The notes: generated by a model from the letters alone, not told the origin. Positions 33,943-43,138 are shown, counted from the stretch's first letter. The stretch: 64,000 bases of DNA from JBNAGF01 sp049801055 (GCF_049801055.1 NZ_JBNAGF010000013.1:1-64000); one strand, 5' to 3'. Numbers and translations are program-made.

Positions 33943-35742
33943 TTAGTTCCGGGCCGCGGCATTCAGTCCGTCACGTGCGGCCAGATCGGCTGGCACGGGA
34001 ATTTCGATATCAAGCAGCATCTGCGCGAACCCTTTGCCCTGCGGGTCTATGCGGACCGAAGCGATGCCCCCCCCGCCCAGCGAGTCATGCAGCAGGAAAT
34101 TCAGCGAATGGCTTCCGGGCAGGTCGAACCGTTCTACCCTGCCGTCGCAGACATGGGCGAAATAGTCCTTCACCACCTCTTCGCTGAGAGCCGAGCGGAT
34201 ATATGGCAGGTAGTCCGGCTTGCGCGCGAGGATGCCGATATTGGCGATGTCCCCCTTGTCGCCCGAGCGGCCCCAGGCCAGATCGACGAGGCGGACCTTG
34301 ACAACGTCCGGACCGGGCTCGCGGCTATCTGCGGGCGGTGCGGCAGGCGGATCAAGGTGGACTGGCGTGGCGGCCACGCTCACGGGCACATCCTTGCCGT
34401 CGACCTCGACCGCGACGGGGGTCTCGGCCTTGCTCTGAAGGAAGGAAAATAGACGGACCACCGGCTGCACCTTTGGCCGTCCGGCGAAGAACCCGGTCAG
34501 ACCCTGCGCGGTCGAAATCGCCATCGGTGCGATTTCGCCGGCAAAGATGTTCAGCGCGGCGCGATCGTCATGGACCGCGCCGATCTTGAGCACCACCTCG
34601 CGGGTCCGGGCGCGCGCATTTGCGCCATAGGCCGCCTCGGCCCCCAGCACCTCGACGCTGACCTGCCGGAAATCTCCCATGTTGCGGTCGCGGAAAATCC
34701 GGCGACAGCGGGTCAGGATCGCCTCGGCCACACGTTCGGCCTTGGCGGGTGCGTCAATCGCGGCCAGTGTCAGGGTAGAGACCGCGCGCCAGCCATCGGC
34801 ATGGGTCGCCGACACCTTGTAGCTGTCGGTGCGCCCAAGCCCCCTGCCGCCCTTGACCAGCACCCGGTCGGGTCCGACCTGTTCCAGGGTGACCCCGGAC
34901 CAGTCGCAGATCACGTCGGGCAACAGGTAGGCGCGCGGGTCCCCGATTTCATAGAGCATCTGCTCTCCGACTGACCCGGGCACGACCAGCCCGCCGGTGT
35001 CAGGCGTCTTGGTCATGATGAAACTGCCGTCTTCGGACACCTCGACGATGGGCATGCCCATATTGTCCCAACCCGGCACGTCCTGCCAGTCGGTGAAGTT
35101 GCCGCCGGTTCCCTGGGGGCCGCATTCGATCAGGTGGCCGGCCAGCGATCCCTGGCTGAGCTTGTCCCAGTCATCGTCGCCCCAACCGTATTCATGCATC
35201 AGGGGACCAAGCGCGACCGCGCTGTCGGCGCAGCGTCCGGTGATCACGATGTCGGCCCCGGCATCCAGCGCGGCAGCGATGGGGCGGGCACCCAGATAGG
35301 CATTCATGCTCCAGATATCATCTGGAAATGCGACACCCGAGAACATTTCCGTCTGACCGTTTTTGCGAATTTCATCGGCCCTAGGCAACAGGTCATCGCC
35401 TAGCACGACTCCGATGGACAGATCGATCCCGGCCTGGGCGGCGGCTTTGGCAAGCGCATCGCTGCAGCCACGCGGGTTCACGCCCCCTGCATTGGCAACG
35501 ACCTTGATCCCTTTTGCCTTGATATCCGACAACCAGGGTGCCAGCGCCTTGACGAAGTCCGGCGCATAGCCCGACTCGGGCGCTTTGGCGCGGGCCCGCG
35601 CCATCAGCGACATTGTCACCTCTGCCAGATAGTCAAACACCAGATAGTCGATCTCGCCCTTTGAGACCAGTTGACCGATCGCTTCCGGCGTATCGCCCCA
35701 GAAGCCCGACGCGCATCCGATGCGCAGCTTTCGTTCCGACAT
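33943..35742 (-). CDS. atuA: AtuA-family (DUF1446) acyclic terpene utilisation protein
   Basis: A 599-aa protein. The N-terminal ~450 residues have the AtuA hallmarks: IGCASGFWGDTPEAIGQL, DYLVFDYLAEVTM, NAGGVNPRGC, FSGVAFPDDIWSMNAYLGA and VITGRCADSAVALGPLMHEY. The last ~100 residues (VDLAWGRSGDKGDIANIGIL, then LPGSHSLNFLLHD) are the C-terminal AtuA domain. AtuA is required for citronellol/geraniol growth in Pseudomonas but its reaction is unknown. It precedes the split carboxylase and follows an enoyl-CoA hydratase gene, recalling the atu cluster order. Confidence 0.9.
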   Translation of the reverse strand: MSERKLRIGCASGFWGDTPEAIGQLVSKGEIDYLVFDYLAEVTMSLMARARAKAPESGYAPDFVKALAPWLSDIKAKGIKVVANAGGVNPRGCSDALAKAAAQAGIDLSIGVVLGDDLLPRADEIRKNGQTEMFSGVAFPDDIWSMNAYLGARPIAAALDAGADIVITGRCADSAVALGPLMHEYGWGDDDWDKLSQGSLAGHLIECGPQGTGGNFTDWQDVPGWDNMGMPIVEVSEDGSFIMTKTPDTGGLVVPGSVGEQMLYEIGDPRAYLLPDVICDWSGVTLEQVGPDRVLVKGGRGLGRTDSYKVSATHADGWRAVSTLTLAAIDAPAKAERVAEAILTRCRRIFRDRNMGDFRQVSVEVLGAEAAYGANARARTREVVLKIGAVHDDRAALNIFAGEIAPMAISTAQGLTGFFAGRPKVQPVVRLFSFLQSKAETPVAVEVDGKDVPVSVAATPVHLDPPAAPPADSREPGPDVVKVRLVDLAWGRSGDKGDIANIGILARKPDYLPYIRSALSEEVVKDYFAHVCDGRVERFDLPGSHSLNFLLHDSLGGGGIASVRIDPQGKGFAQMLLDIEIPVPADLAARDGLNAAARN

Positions 35743-35763
35743 ATTCCTCTCCTCCCCGTTTGA

Positions 35764-36549
35764 TCAGCGGCCCGTCCATTCGGGTTTGCGCTTCTCAATA
35801 AAGGCATCAAAGCCTTCGCGCGCGTCTTCGGTCTGCGCCACACGCGGTAACAGTGTTTCTGCAAACCGCATCTGCTGCGGATAGGTCATGTCCTCCATCG
35901 CGTGACAGGCGTATTTTCCCAGCCGGATCGCGCTCGGCGACTGCGCGGCGATCTGGGCAACCAGTTCTGCAACCTTGTCGTCCAGCCCCGCGGCATCGGT
36001 CACATAGTTGACCAGATTGAACTGCAGGGCTTCCTCGGCCGTCAGAGGAACGCCGGTGATGAACATCTCCATCAGCCTCCGCCGGGGCAGCACGCGCATC
36101 ATGGGTGGCACGATCGTCATGGGAAACAGACCTACCTTCACTTCCGGCGTTCCGATGCGGGCATGATCCGCCATCACAGCCAGATCGCAGGCACAGATGA
36201 TGCCCGCTCCCGCCCCCATCGCGACGCCATTGATGCGCGCGATCGTTGGCTTTCGGCACGCCTGTATCGTCTCGAACAACCTTCCGGCAAAATGATCCGG
36301 GTCCGCCGGATCCTGAACAAACGGGCCGCCATCCGCCCCCGCCTTGATGTCGCCCCCGGCACAGAAGGCGCGCTCGCCCTCGCCGGTCAGAACGATCACG
36401 CGGCAATCGCTGTCCGTCTCGGCAGCACATATGGCGGCCATGATCCCGTCTGCGACCTCACGGTTGAGGGCATTTCGATTGTCAGGACGTCGAATCGTGA
36501 TACGCACTTCTTTGCCGAGCGCCTGCGATTGAACAACGCTCTCAGTCAT
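35764..36549 (-). CDS. Enoyl-CoA hydratase/isomerase family protein
   Basis: A 261-aa crotonase-fold protein. FCAGGDIKAG is the oxyanion loop; GAGAGIICACDLAVMAD lacks the first catalytic Glu, while GTPEVKVGLFP keeps the second. This is the LiuC/AtuE-like pattern. The C-terminal FDAFIEKRKPEWTGR is common in bacterial hydratases. First gene of the leftward operon with AtuA and the split carboxylase; it may hydrate the carboxylated product (isohexenylglutaconyl-CoA-type). Confidence 0.87.
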   Translation of the reverse strand: MTESVVQSQALGKEVRITIRRPDNRNALNREVADGIMAAICAAETDSDCRVIVLTGEGERAFCAGGDIKAGADGGPFVQDPADPDHFAGRLFETIQACRKPTIARINGVAMGAGAGIICACDLAVMADHARIGTPEVKVGLFPMTIVPPMMRVLPRRRLMEMFITGVPLTAEEALQFNLVNYVTDAAGLDDKVAELVAQIAAQSPSAIRLGKYACHAMEDMTYPQQMRFAETLLPRVAQTEDAREGFDAFIEKRKPEWTGR

Positions 36550-36615
36550 TTCCGAAGCTCCCCCCCTGTATTCAGGACACCGCGCTTTCTTACGTCAGGT
36601 CGTCAAAAGCTTGGC

Positions 36616-36644
36616 TTGATCTATTTTCTAACATATGTTTGATT
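36616..36644. promoter_or_regulatory. TetR operator 4 in divergent promoter region
   Basis: CTAAC-ATAT-GTTTG (36628-36641) between the leftward hydratase-AtuA operon and the rightward dehydrogenase operon. On the + strand TTGATC (36616) and TTGATT (36639) at 17-nt spacing could be -35 and -10, so the operator lies inside the promoter. Confidence 0.55.
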
Positions 36645-36683
36645 TTGGTCAACACTGCGGACGACATTTTTCGGGAGGATGAT

Positions 36684-37898
36684 ATGACCACTCAAAGTGA
36701 GGCTATCGCGGCTGATCTGGAAGCCATCAGGGCGAACTATTCTTTGACTGATGAGCAAAGCCAGATCGTCGATCACGTGGATCGGGTATCGCGCGAGGTG
36801 CTGCACCCGCTGCAGGCGCGCATGGATGACGAGGAATGGTGGCCCGATGATCTGTTCAAGCAGATGGGCGAGCTGGGCCTGCTGGGGATTACCGCGCCGG
36901 AGGAGCTGGGCGGATCGGGGCAGAACGAGTTCACCCAGGCGCTGGTGTCCGAGGTGATTTCGAAGTGGAACCCGGCTGTGGGCCTCTCGCACGGGGCGCA
37001 TGACAACCTGTGCCTGAATAACCTGCTGCGCAACGGCTCCGAAGAGCAGGTGAAGAAATACGTGCCGGGCCTTTGCTCGGGCGAGCTCGTCGGTGCTTTG
37101 GGCCTGACCGAACCGGGTGCGGGATCCGATGCGCTCGGATCCATGGCCACCACTGCCCGCCGCGACGGTGATGATTATGTCATCAACGGCTCGAAGATTT
37201 ACATCACCAACGGCCCCATTGCCGATGTGATCCTGCTTTATGCCAAAACCGACAAGTCGAAGGGCGCCAAGGGCATTTCTGCTTTCATCATCGAGACGGA
37301 CAATCCCGGTTTCAAGGTGGCGCAAAAGCTTGACAAAATGGGCTTTCGCGGCTCGCCAACCGGAGAACTGGTGTTTGAGGATTGCCGCGTACCCGCATCC
37401 GCCATGGTTGGACCGGAAAACACCGGCGTTTCGGTGGTAATGAGCGGGTTGGATCTGGAGCGTGCTATGGTTGCCTCAGTCTGCGTTGGCATGGCCGAAC
37501 GCGCCCTGGAACTAGGGCTGGAATACGCCAAGATTCGCGAACAATTCGGCAAACCGATTGCAAGTTTCCAGATGATGCAGTCGAAACTGGCCGAGATCTA
37601 CACCGAGGTCGAAACCGCGCGCGCATTCGGTTATCGGGCACTGGCCGCCTGTACGGGCCTACCAAAAGGGGCCGGGGGCCGTGGCGAAATCCACAAACTG
37701 ACCGCGGCGGCCTGTCTTTACGCAGGCGAGGCATTCAACAAGGCGGTGACCGAAGCCTGTCATATTCATGGTGGCTCTGGCTACATGCAGGACACCGAGA
37801 TCAACCGGCTGTTCCGCGCCAACAAATTGTTGGAGATCGGCGCGGGAACAAGCGAAGTCCGCAAGATCATCATTGCCGAAGAACTTTTGCGCGCCTGA
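36684..37898 (+). CDS. Isovaleryl-type acyl-CoA dehydrogenase
   Basis: A 404-aa FAD enzyme. GLTEPGAGSDALGSM is the cofactor loop and SGLDLERAMV carries the Glu used as base in isovaleryl-CoA dehydrogenases (IVD), while the C-terminal IGAGTSEVRK has Gly at the medium-chain Glu position. A GGGAGG precedes the ATG at 36684. It heads a six-gene rightward operon; the next gene is a close paralogue. Confidence 0.92.
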   Translation: MTTQSEAIAADLEAIRANYSLTDEQSQIVDHVDRVSREVLHPLQARMDDEEWWPDDLFKQMGELGLLGITAPEELGGSGQNEFTQALVSEVISKWNPAVGLSHGAHDNLCLNNLLRNGSEEQVKKYVPGLCSGELVGALGLTEPGAGSDALGSMATTARRDGDDYVINGSKIYITNGPIADVILLYAKTDKSKGAKGISAFIIETDNPGFKVAQKLDKMGFRGSPTGELVFEDCRVPASAMVGPENTGVSVVMSGLDLERAMVASVCVGMAERALELGLEYAKIREQFGKPIASFQMMQSKLAEIYTEVETARAFGYRALAACTGLPKGAGGRGEIHKLTAAACLYAGEAFNKAVTEACHIHGGSGYMQDTEINRLFRANKLLEIGAGTSEVRKIIIAEELLRA

Positions 37899-37911
37899 GG
37901 GGGACGAGACA

Positions 37912-39111
37912 ATGAACAAGCAACTGCGCAACGACACCGCTCTGCCAACACATTTCATGACGGACGAACAGCAGGCCCTGGCCGATCAGGCCGGCAAGTT
38001 CTTCATGTCCGAATTCCACCATCTGAATGCGGAAATGGACGATACTGATGACCTGCCGTCTTCGGTTTTCCCCAAGCTGGGCGAAATGGGCTATCTGGGA
38101 CTGAACGTGCCGCCGGAATTCGGCGGCGCTGGTTTGGATTTCACCTCGGCCTGCATCATCACCGAACAGCTGTCGCGGGCCTCTGCCGCGATTGGGCTGA
38201 CTCATGTGGCGCATGACAATTTGTGCGTCAACAACATCTATCGCAACGCCAATGACGATCTGCGCCGAAAATACCTGCCAGGTCTGTGCAACGGAACGCT
38301 GATCGGCGCCCTGGGTCTGACCGAACCCGGCGCGGGGTCTGATGCGCTTGGCTCGATGCGGACCACGGCCAAAAAGGATGCCGACGACTACATCCTGAAC
38401 GGCGCCAAGATCTACATCACCAATGGGCCGATTGCCGATCTGGTGCTGGTCTATGCCAAGACATCGCCCGAAAAAGGGGCCAAGGGCATTTCCGCCTTTA
38501 TCGTGGAAACCGACACGCCCGGTTTCAAGGTGGCGCAGAAGCTCAACAAGATGGGATTCCGCGGCTCGCCGACGGGCGAACTGGTATTCGAAGATTGCCG
38601 TGTTCCGGCCAGAAACATGGTCGGCAAGCTGGATGGCGGGGTTGCCGTTACCATGTCCGGACTTGATCTGGAACGTGCCATCGTCTGTTTCAACGCTCTG
38701 GGCATTGCGCAGCGGGCGCTGGATATTTCCATCGACTACGCCAAGACACGCCAGCAATTCGGCAAACCGATCGCCAGTTTTCAGATGGTTCAGGCGATGC
38801 TGGCCGACATGTATACGCAGATCGAGGCCGCGCGGAGCCTGTCCTTGCGCACCGCTGCCATGTGTGAAGGCCTCGAAGAGGGCGAAGGCGGGCGCGGCGA
38901 AATCCACAAGCTCACCGCTGCGGCGATCTACAAGGCCGCTGAGGCGACATCCTTCGTGCTGGACAAAGCTGTCCAGATTCACGGCGGCTCGGGTTACATG
39001 CGTGATACAGAAGTGAACCGGCTGTACCGGACCGGTCGCGTGCTTGAGGTCGGCGCAGGCACCCAGGAGGTTCGCAAACTCATCATTTCTGGCGAATTGC
39101 TGAAGAATTAG
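37912..39111 (+). CDS. Isovaleryl-type acyl-CoA dehydrogenase, paralogue
   Basis: A 399-aa enzyme with the same signature set as its upstream neighbour: GLTEPGAGSDALGSM, NGPIADLVLVYAKT, SGLDLERAIV (IVD-type Glu) and VGAGTQEVRK. Both also share PGFKVAQKL and MGFRGSPTGELVFED. A local duplication is obvious. The pair may form a heteromer or act on different chain lengths. ATG at 37912, 13 nt after the preceding stop. Confidence 0.92.
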   Translation: MNKQLRNDTALPTHFMTDEQQALADQAGKFFMSEFHHLNAEMDDTDDLPSSVFPKLGEMGYLGLNVPPEFGGAGLDFTSACIITEQLSRASAAIGLTHVAHDNLCVNNIYRNANDDLRRKYLPGLCNGTLIGALGLTEPGAGSDALGSMRTTAKKDADDYILNGAKIYITNGPIADLVLVYAKTSPEKGAKGISAFIVETDTPGFKVAQKLNKMGFRGSPTGELVFEDCRVPARNMVGKLDGGVAVTMSGLDLERAIVCFNALGIAQRALDISIDYAKTRQQFGKPIASFQMVQAMLADMYTQIEAARSLSLRTAAMCEGLEEGEGGRGEIHKLTAAAIYKAAEATSFVLDKAVQIHGGSGYMRDTEVNRLYRTGRVLEVGAGTQEVRKLIISGELLKN

Positions 39112-39120
39112 GGGCGGAAC

Positions 39121-39975
39121 ATGAGCGAAGCGAAATCAAGGCGTTACGCGTCGGATCTCATGGCGGGCCAGGTTGCCCTGGTCACGGGGTCCGGATCTGG
39201 AATGGGCCGGGCGACGGCGATCGAAATGGCCGCTTGCGGGGCCAGGCTTGCGCTGTTCGCGCGCCGCGAAGAGCCGCTGGAAGAGACCGCCGAAATGATC
39301 CGGGCGGCGGGGGGCGAGGCCTTTGTCGTGCCCGGAGACACCCGCGACGAAGACAGTATCGAAGCTGCGATGGGGCGGATCAAGGACCACTATGGGCAGT
39401 TGGATGTTTTGGTGAACAATGCCGGCGGCCAGTATATCGCGGCCGCCCGCGATATCACCAACAAGGGCTTCGAAGCCGTGATCCGCAACAACCTGATCGG
39501 GTCTTGGCAGATGACCCGGGCAGCGGCGGATCACTTCATGTACGACAATGGTGGATCGGTTGTGTTTGTCACCGCCATCTCGGCGCGCACCGCGCTTACC
39601 GGCTTTACACACACCGTCGCCGCCCGCGCCGGTGTAACGGGCATGATGAAAACGCTGGCCGCCGAATGGGGCGAGTACGGCATCCGGCTGAACTGTGTCG
39701 CGCCGGGCACGATCAAGACCGATGCGCTTGGCCGCTATCCGATTCCGCCGGAACAGTGGAAAAAGCTGAACCGCTCGGTGCTAAACCGGATGGGGGCGGC
39801 CGAGGACATCGCAGGCACGATCATTTTCCTGGCCTCGAAACTTGGCGGTTTCATCACCGGAGAAGACATTTATGTAGACGGCGGTGAGACCTTGCATATG
39901 GGTCATGACGCGCGGGACATGATCAACCCCGCGATGTTCGAGAAACGCGAACGGGGAGATGGCAAGAATGAGTAA
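39121..39975 (+). CDS. SDR enoyl-CoA reductase-like, lacking the catalytic Tyr
   Basis: A 284-aa SDR. TGSGSGMGRATAIEMA is the cofactor motif, FARREEP suggests NADP, and NNAGGQYIAA plus FVTAISARTA follow. At the usual YxxxK place it reads TGFTHTVAARAGVTGMM, without the Tyr, as in peroxisomal enoyl-CoA and 2,4-dienoyl-CoA reductases (PECR/DECR). I therefore favour enoyl/dienoyl reduction over hydroxyacyl oxidation. The C-terminus overlaps the next gene by 8 nt. Confidence 0.85.
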   Translation: MSEAKSRRYASDLMAGQVALVTGSGSGMGRATAIEMAACGARLALFARREEPLEETAEMIRAAGGEAFVVPGDTRDEDSIEAAMGRIKDHYGQLDVLVNNAGGQYIAAARDITNKGFEAVIRNNLIGSWQMTRAAADHFMYDNGGSVVFVTAISARTALTGFTHTVAARAGVTGMMKTLAAEWGEYGIRLNCVAPGTIKTDALGRYPIPPEQWKKLNRSVLNRMGAAEDIAGTIIFLASKLGGFITGEDIYVDGGETLHMGHDARDMINPAMFEKRERGDGKNE

Positions 39976-40771
39976 ACACCCAGTCCTTCTGGAGATTTCC
40001 GGCAGGATCGCCACGGTTACGCTGAACGATCCCGAGCGGCGCAACCCGGTCACCGGAAACGACATGATCGCTGCCCTTCTGGAGACCTTCGCCAAGGTGC
40101 AGGCCGATCCTCAGGTCAGCGTGATGATCCTGACCGGCGCCGACCCGGCCTTTTGTGCCGGCGGCGACATCAAGGAAATGAACGATCCCGACAGCGTGTT
40201 CCGCAAGGAGCCGCTGGCGGCGGCGCAGAGCTATGTTGATGGGGTGCAGCGGCTGCCGCTTGCGCTCTACAACATGGATATTCCGACCATCGCCGCAGTC
40301 AACGGCCCGGCGGTGGGCGCGGGGTGCGACCTGACCATGATGTGCGACATGCGCATCGCGTCGGAAAAAGCAAGGTTCGGCGAAGTGTTTCTGAATCTCG
40401 GAATCATTCCGGGCGATGCGGGCAGCTGGTTCCTGTTGCGTCGTCTGGGCCACCAGAAGGCCGCCGATCTGACCTTCTCAGGGCGCATGGTCGAGGCCAA
40501 GGAAGCGCTGGAGCTTGGTATGGTGCTTGAACTTGTGCCTCATGAAAAATTGATGGAACGGGCCCGCGAACGGGCCGCTGTCATCGCCGCGAAACCGCCG
40601 CGCGCGGTGCGGGTCGCCAAGCGTCTGATGCGCAATGCCGAACGGATGGACCTGCCGGATTTTCTGAATTCCGCGGCGGCCTATCAGGCGCTCATGCATC
40701 AGACCGAAGACCACCACGAGGCGGTTGCTGCGTTCGTCGAAAAACGAAAACCCAATTTCACGGGGCGTTAA
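39968..40771 (+). CDS. Enoyl-CoA hydratase/isomerase family protein
   Basis: A 267-aa crotonase-fold protein. FCAGGDIKEM forms the oxyanion hole; GAGCDLTMMCD has Asp near the first Glu position, and FGEVFLNLGIIPGDAGSW follows. This divergent active site suggests isomerase or specialised hydratase activity. The ATG at 39968, inside the SDR end, is preferred because GGGGAG is 9 nt away; an ATG at 39959 is too close to it. Confidence 0.87.
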   Translation: MSKHPVLLEISGRIATVTLNDPERRNPVTGNDMIAALLETFAKVQADPQVSVMILTGADPAFCAGGDIKEMNDPDSVFRKEPLAAAQSYVDGVQRLPLALYNMDIPTIAAVNGPAVGAGCDLTMMCDMRIASEKARFGEVFLNLGIIPGDAGSWFLLRRLGHQKAADLTFSGRMVEAKEALELGMVLELVPHEKLMERARERAAVIAAKPPRAVRVAKRLMRNAERMDLPDFLNSAAAYQALMHQTEDHHEAVAAFVEKRKPNFTGR

Positions 40772-40783
40772 AGGAAAGATCGC

Positions 40784-41266
40784 ATGTCAGACATCACCCA
40801 AAAGAAGATGGAGCAAATCGCGCAGATGTGGAATGCGCGCGGCAAGGGTCTGATAACGCATATGGCGCTTGAGATCGAAGAGGTCTCGACCGAACGTGTT
40901 CGGGTTCGGATGCCGTTCAATCCGGACTTTTGCGTCGATGCGGAACAATCGCTGCTCCACGGTGGTATCCTGACGGCACTTCTGGACAGTGTCTTTGGAC
41001 TGGCGAACTTTGTTGCCATCGAAGGCGTCAGTACCATGGCCACTCTTGACCTCAGAGTTGATTACCTGCGCCCGGCCCGTTCGCGCGCGGATGTCATCGT
41101 TCAAGCGCATTGTTTTCGCAAGACCCGCCACATCGCCTTCAATTCCGGCAGCGTCTGGTTCGCGGGCCATGAGGATGCTGAAATAGCCAGGGGAACCGCC
41201 TCGTTTGCATTGACGCGCGGCGAAACCAGCCTGTTTGACGCAATGACAAAAGGAAAAACCTCGTGA
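40784..41266 (+). CDS. PaaI-type hotdog thioesterase
   Basis: A 160-aa hotdog-fold protein. LLHGGILTALLDSVFGLANF includes the HGG-x7-D active-site pattern, and TLDLRVDYLRPARSRADVIV is the typical second half. It probably releases CoA from dead-end or aberrant acyl-CoAs. Part of the dehydrogenase-SDR-hydratase operon; its stop overlaps the next thioesterase start (TGATG). Confidence 0.88.
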   Translation: MSDITQKKMEQIAQMWNARGKGLITHMALEIEEVSTERVRVRMPFNPDFCVDAEQSLLHGGILTALLDSVFGLANFVAIEGVSTMATLDLRVDYLRPARSRADVIVQAHCFRKTRHIAFNSGSVWFAGHEDAEIARGTASFALTRGETSLFDAMTKGKTS

Positions 41267-41667
41267 TGGACGTGCAAACTGTCAATGCCAATGTTTCCCG
41301 GGTGCCGTTCTTCCGATTTCTCAACTTTGAGGTCAGAAGTCTAGACAGTCTCCATGCTGAGGCGGAGATGACCTTTGATGACCCCCATATCGGTAACCCG
41401 ATCATGGAGTACTACCATGGCGGCATAATCGCGAGTTTTATGGAGGCCACTGCCGCCATCGCGGTACAGCCCGATTTCGCCGACGTTCCGGCCAAGCCGA
41501 TCAACCTGACCGTCGATTACCTCAGACCCGGTGTGAAGGGACCGCTTTTTGCGCGCGCTAACGTCACGCGCAAAGGCAAGCGGATGGCAAGCGTCAGCGT
41601 GCTCAGCTGGCAAACGGATCGGGAAAAGGCGGTTGCCGAAGGGCTGTATCACTTCCTTCTGGTCTGA
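41266..41667 (+). CDS. PaaI-type hotdog thioesterase
   Basis: A 133-aa relative of the preceding gene. YYHGGIIASFMEATAAIAVQ shows the HGG helix with Glu in place of the Asp, and NLTVDYLRPGVKGPLFARA the central strand. The pair may form a heteromer. ATG at 41266 overlaps the preceding stop. Its last 19 nt overlap the convergent tandem TetR gene. Confidence 0.87.
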   Translation: MDVQTVNANVSRVPFFRFLNFEVRSLDSLHAEAEMTFDDPHIGNPIMEYYHGGIIASFMEATAAIAVQPDFADVPAKPINLTVDYLRPGVKGPLFARANVTRKGKRMASVSVLSWQTDREKAVAEGLYHFLLV

Positions 41668-43049
41668 CCGGGGCAACCGCTTTCAGGGCTACCTTGTCCT
41701 GTGGACGGGGCCGCTTCCCGGTTACAAATGCCTTCCAGTAACAGATAGATGAGCATGCTGGAGAATTCAGGCAGTGATAGATATCCTTCCACTCCTGCCT
41801 TGTTCGGGTCGAACCATTCCACCGTCCAGTTTAAGGCACCCAACATCACCTGGCGCAAGGGGACGATCTTGATATCCGACCGTATGGCACCGTCGTCCTG
41901 AGCTTCACGGAGTATCCGATCCCAGAGTTTTCCATACTCATGGCGAATACCCCTGTGCCTCTCCCTGAAATGATTGGGGAGCATTCCATAGCTTCTGATA
42001 TTCGCCGAGGTGAATTCACTTGCCTTGAAGAGGAAATCCAGGTGCGCCCAGATTGCAGTCGCTATCTTGGCGTGATGATCGTACGGGGCATCGAATTTCC
42101 GAACGGCGGCTTCGACACCTGATAGCAAGTCCCTCAGTCCGGCGTTTAGAACTTCGTCAACGATCGCTTCTTTGGAGTTGAAATGGTAATAGACGCTGCC
42201 CGCTTTCATGTCCGCTTCTTCCGCGATCTTTCTCAGCGTGGTCGCCTTGTAGCCATTGTCCCTCAGAACGCGCGCTGCGGCCTTTAGAATTTCTGCACGG
42301 GTCTTAGCCGCCTTGCTGTCGGGATCCGGGGTTTTGGCGGGAGTGGCGGGGCACAGCTTCAAGCCTTCGGTACCCGCCTTGCGATGTGGACACATTCCGT
42401 CAAGTATCAGCTTACTCATTCGTTCCGCGAGGATGCGCACCGGATACTTGTCGACATCGTACCATTCTACGGTCCAGTTCATGGCACTCAGGATGAACTG
42501 GCGGATCACAGCAGTGGATATGTCGCTTCGAAGGTGGCCGGCGCGTTTGGCGTCATTCAGGAATTTGCCCCAGGCCCCTGCATATGATGCACGCAATTCG
42601 CGATGCGGGGCGCGTGTTTCGTCCGACAACATCGGATAGTTCCGAATATTGGCTGACGTGAAGTCGCTGTCGGTCAAGAGATAGGTCAGATGTGTTTCAA
42701 TCAGCAGTCCGAAAGTCTTGCGAAAATCCTCCGAACTTGTCGGTGCCGACCGAACAATTTCACTGACCGCCTGATATAGTTGACGGACGCCAAGATCGAG
42801 AACTTCGCTCAGAATCTGGTCCTTGGATTGAAAATGATAATAAATGCTGCCGGCCTCAATGCCAGCTTCCTGCGCGATGTCGCGCATAGTCGTTGCGTGA
42901 TAGCCTTCATACCGAAAAAGTCGCGCGGCCGCAGCGAGTATGGCTTCGCGGGTCCTCTCCGACTTGCTTAGATCGTCATTCACTATCCTGGTATCTTCAA
43001 TCTGTCGTGCCATCCAGTGTCGATACTTGTCGTAGATGAGGCTGTCCAT
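41649..43049 (-). CDS. Tandem (double) TetR regulator
   Basis: One 466-aa chain containing two complete TetR units. Unit 1: HTH at about residues 32-78 (RLFRYEGYHATTMRDIAQEA, SIYYHFQSKDQI) and ligand domain to ~218. Linker about 220-245 is Pro/Lys-rich. Unit 2: HTH about 250-296 (RVLRDNGYKATTLRKIAEEA, SVYYHFNSKEAI) and a second ligand domain. Both units share F/Y-TSANIR and LNWTVEW or MNWTVEW, also present in the TetR at 26523. Mce3R of mycobacteria is a known precedent of tandem TetR architecture. A TetR-type operator lies 11 nt upstream. The ATG at 43013 is an alternative start. Confidence 0.9.
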   Translation of the reverse strand: MDSLIYDKYRHWMARQIEDTRIVNDDLSKSERTREAILAAAARLFRYEGYHATTMRDIAQEAGIEAGSIYYHFQSKDQILSEVLDLGVRQLYQAVSEIVRSAPTSSEDFRKTFGLLIETHLTYLLTDSDFTSANIRNYPMLSDETRAPHRELRASYAGAWGKFLNDAKRAGHLRSDISTAVIRQFILSAMNWTVEWYDVDKYPVRILAERMSKLILDGMCPHRKAGTEGLKLCPATPAKTPDPDSKAAKTRAEILKAAARVLRDNGYKATTLRKIAEEADMKAGSVYYHFNSKEAIVDEVLNAGLRDLLSGVEAAVRKFDAPYDHHAKIATAIWAHLDFLFKASEFTSANIRSYGMLPNHFRERHRGIRHEYGKLWDRILREAQDDGAIRSDIKIVPLRQVMLGALNWTVEWFDPNKAGVEGYLSLPEFSSMLIYLLLEGICNREAAPSTGQGSPESGCPGQTRRK

Positions 43050-43076
43050 TGCAATTAATCTAACAACCGTTAGATT
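43049..43076. promoter_or_regulatory. TetR operator 5 in divergent promoter region
   Basis: CTAAC-AACC-GTTAG (43060-43073) between the tandem TetR and the BadH-like gene. On the + strand TTGCAA (43049) and TAGATT (43071) at 16-nt spacing form a plausible promoter whose -10 overlaps the operator arm. Confidence 0.65.
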
Positions 43077-43138
43077 ACATCGGAGAGAGTGTCGAATCAA
43101 GCTCTTTTCAAGGTGCAACGGAAGAGGAGGACCTCCAC

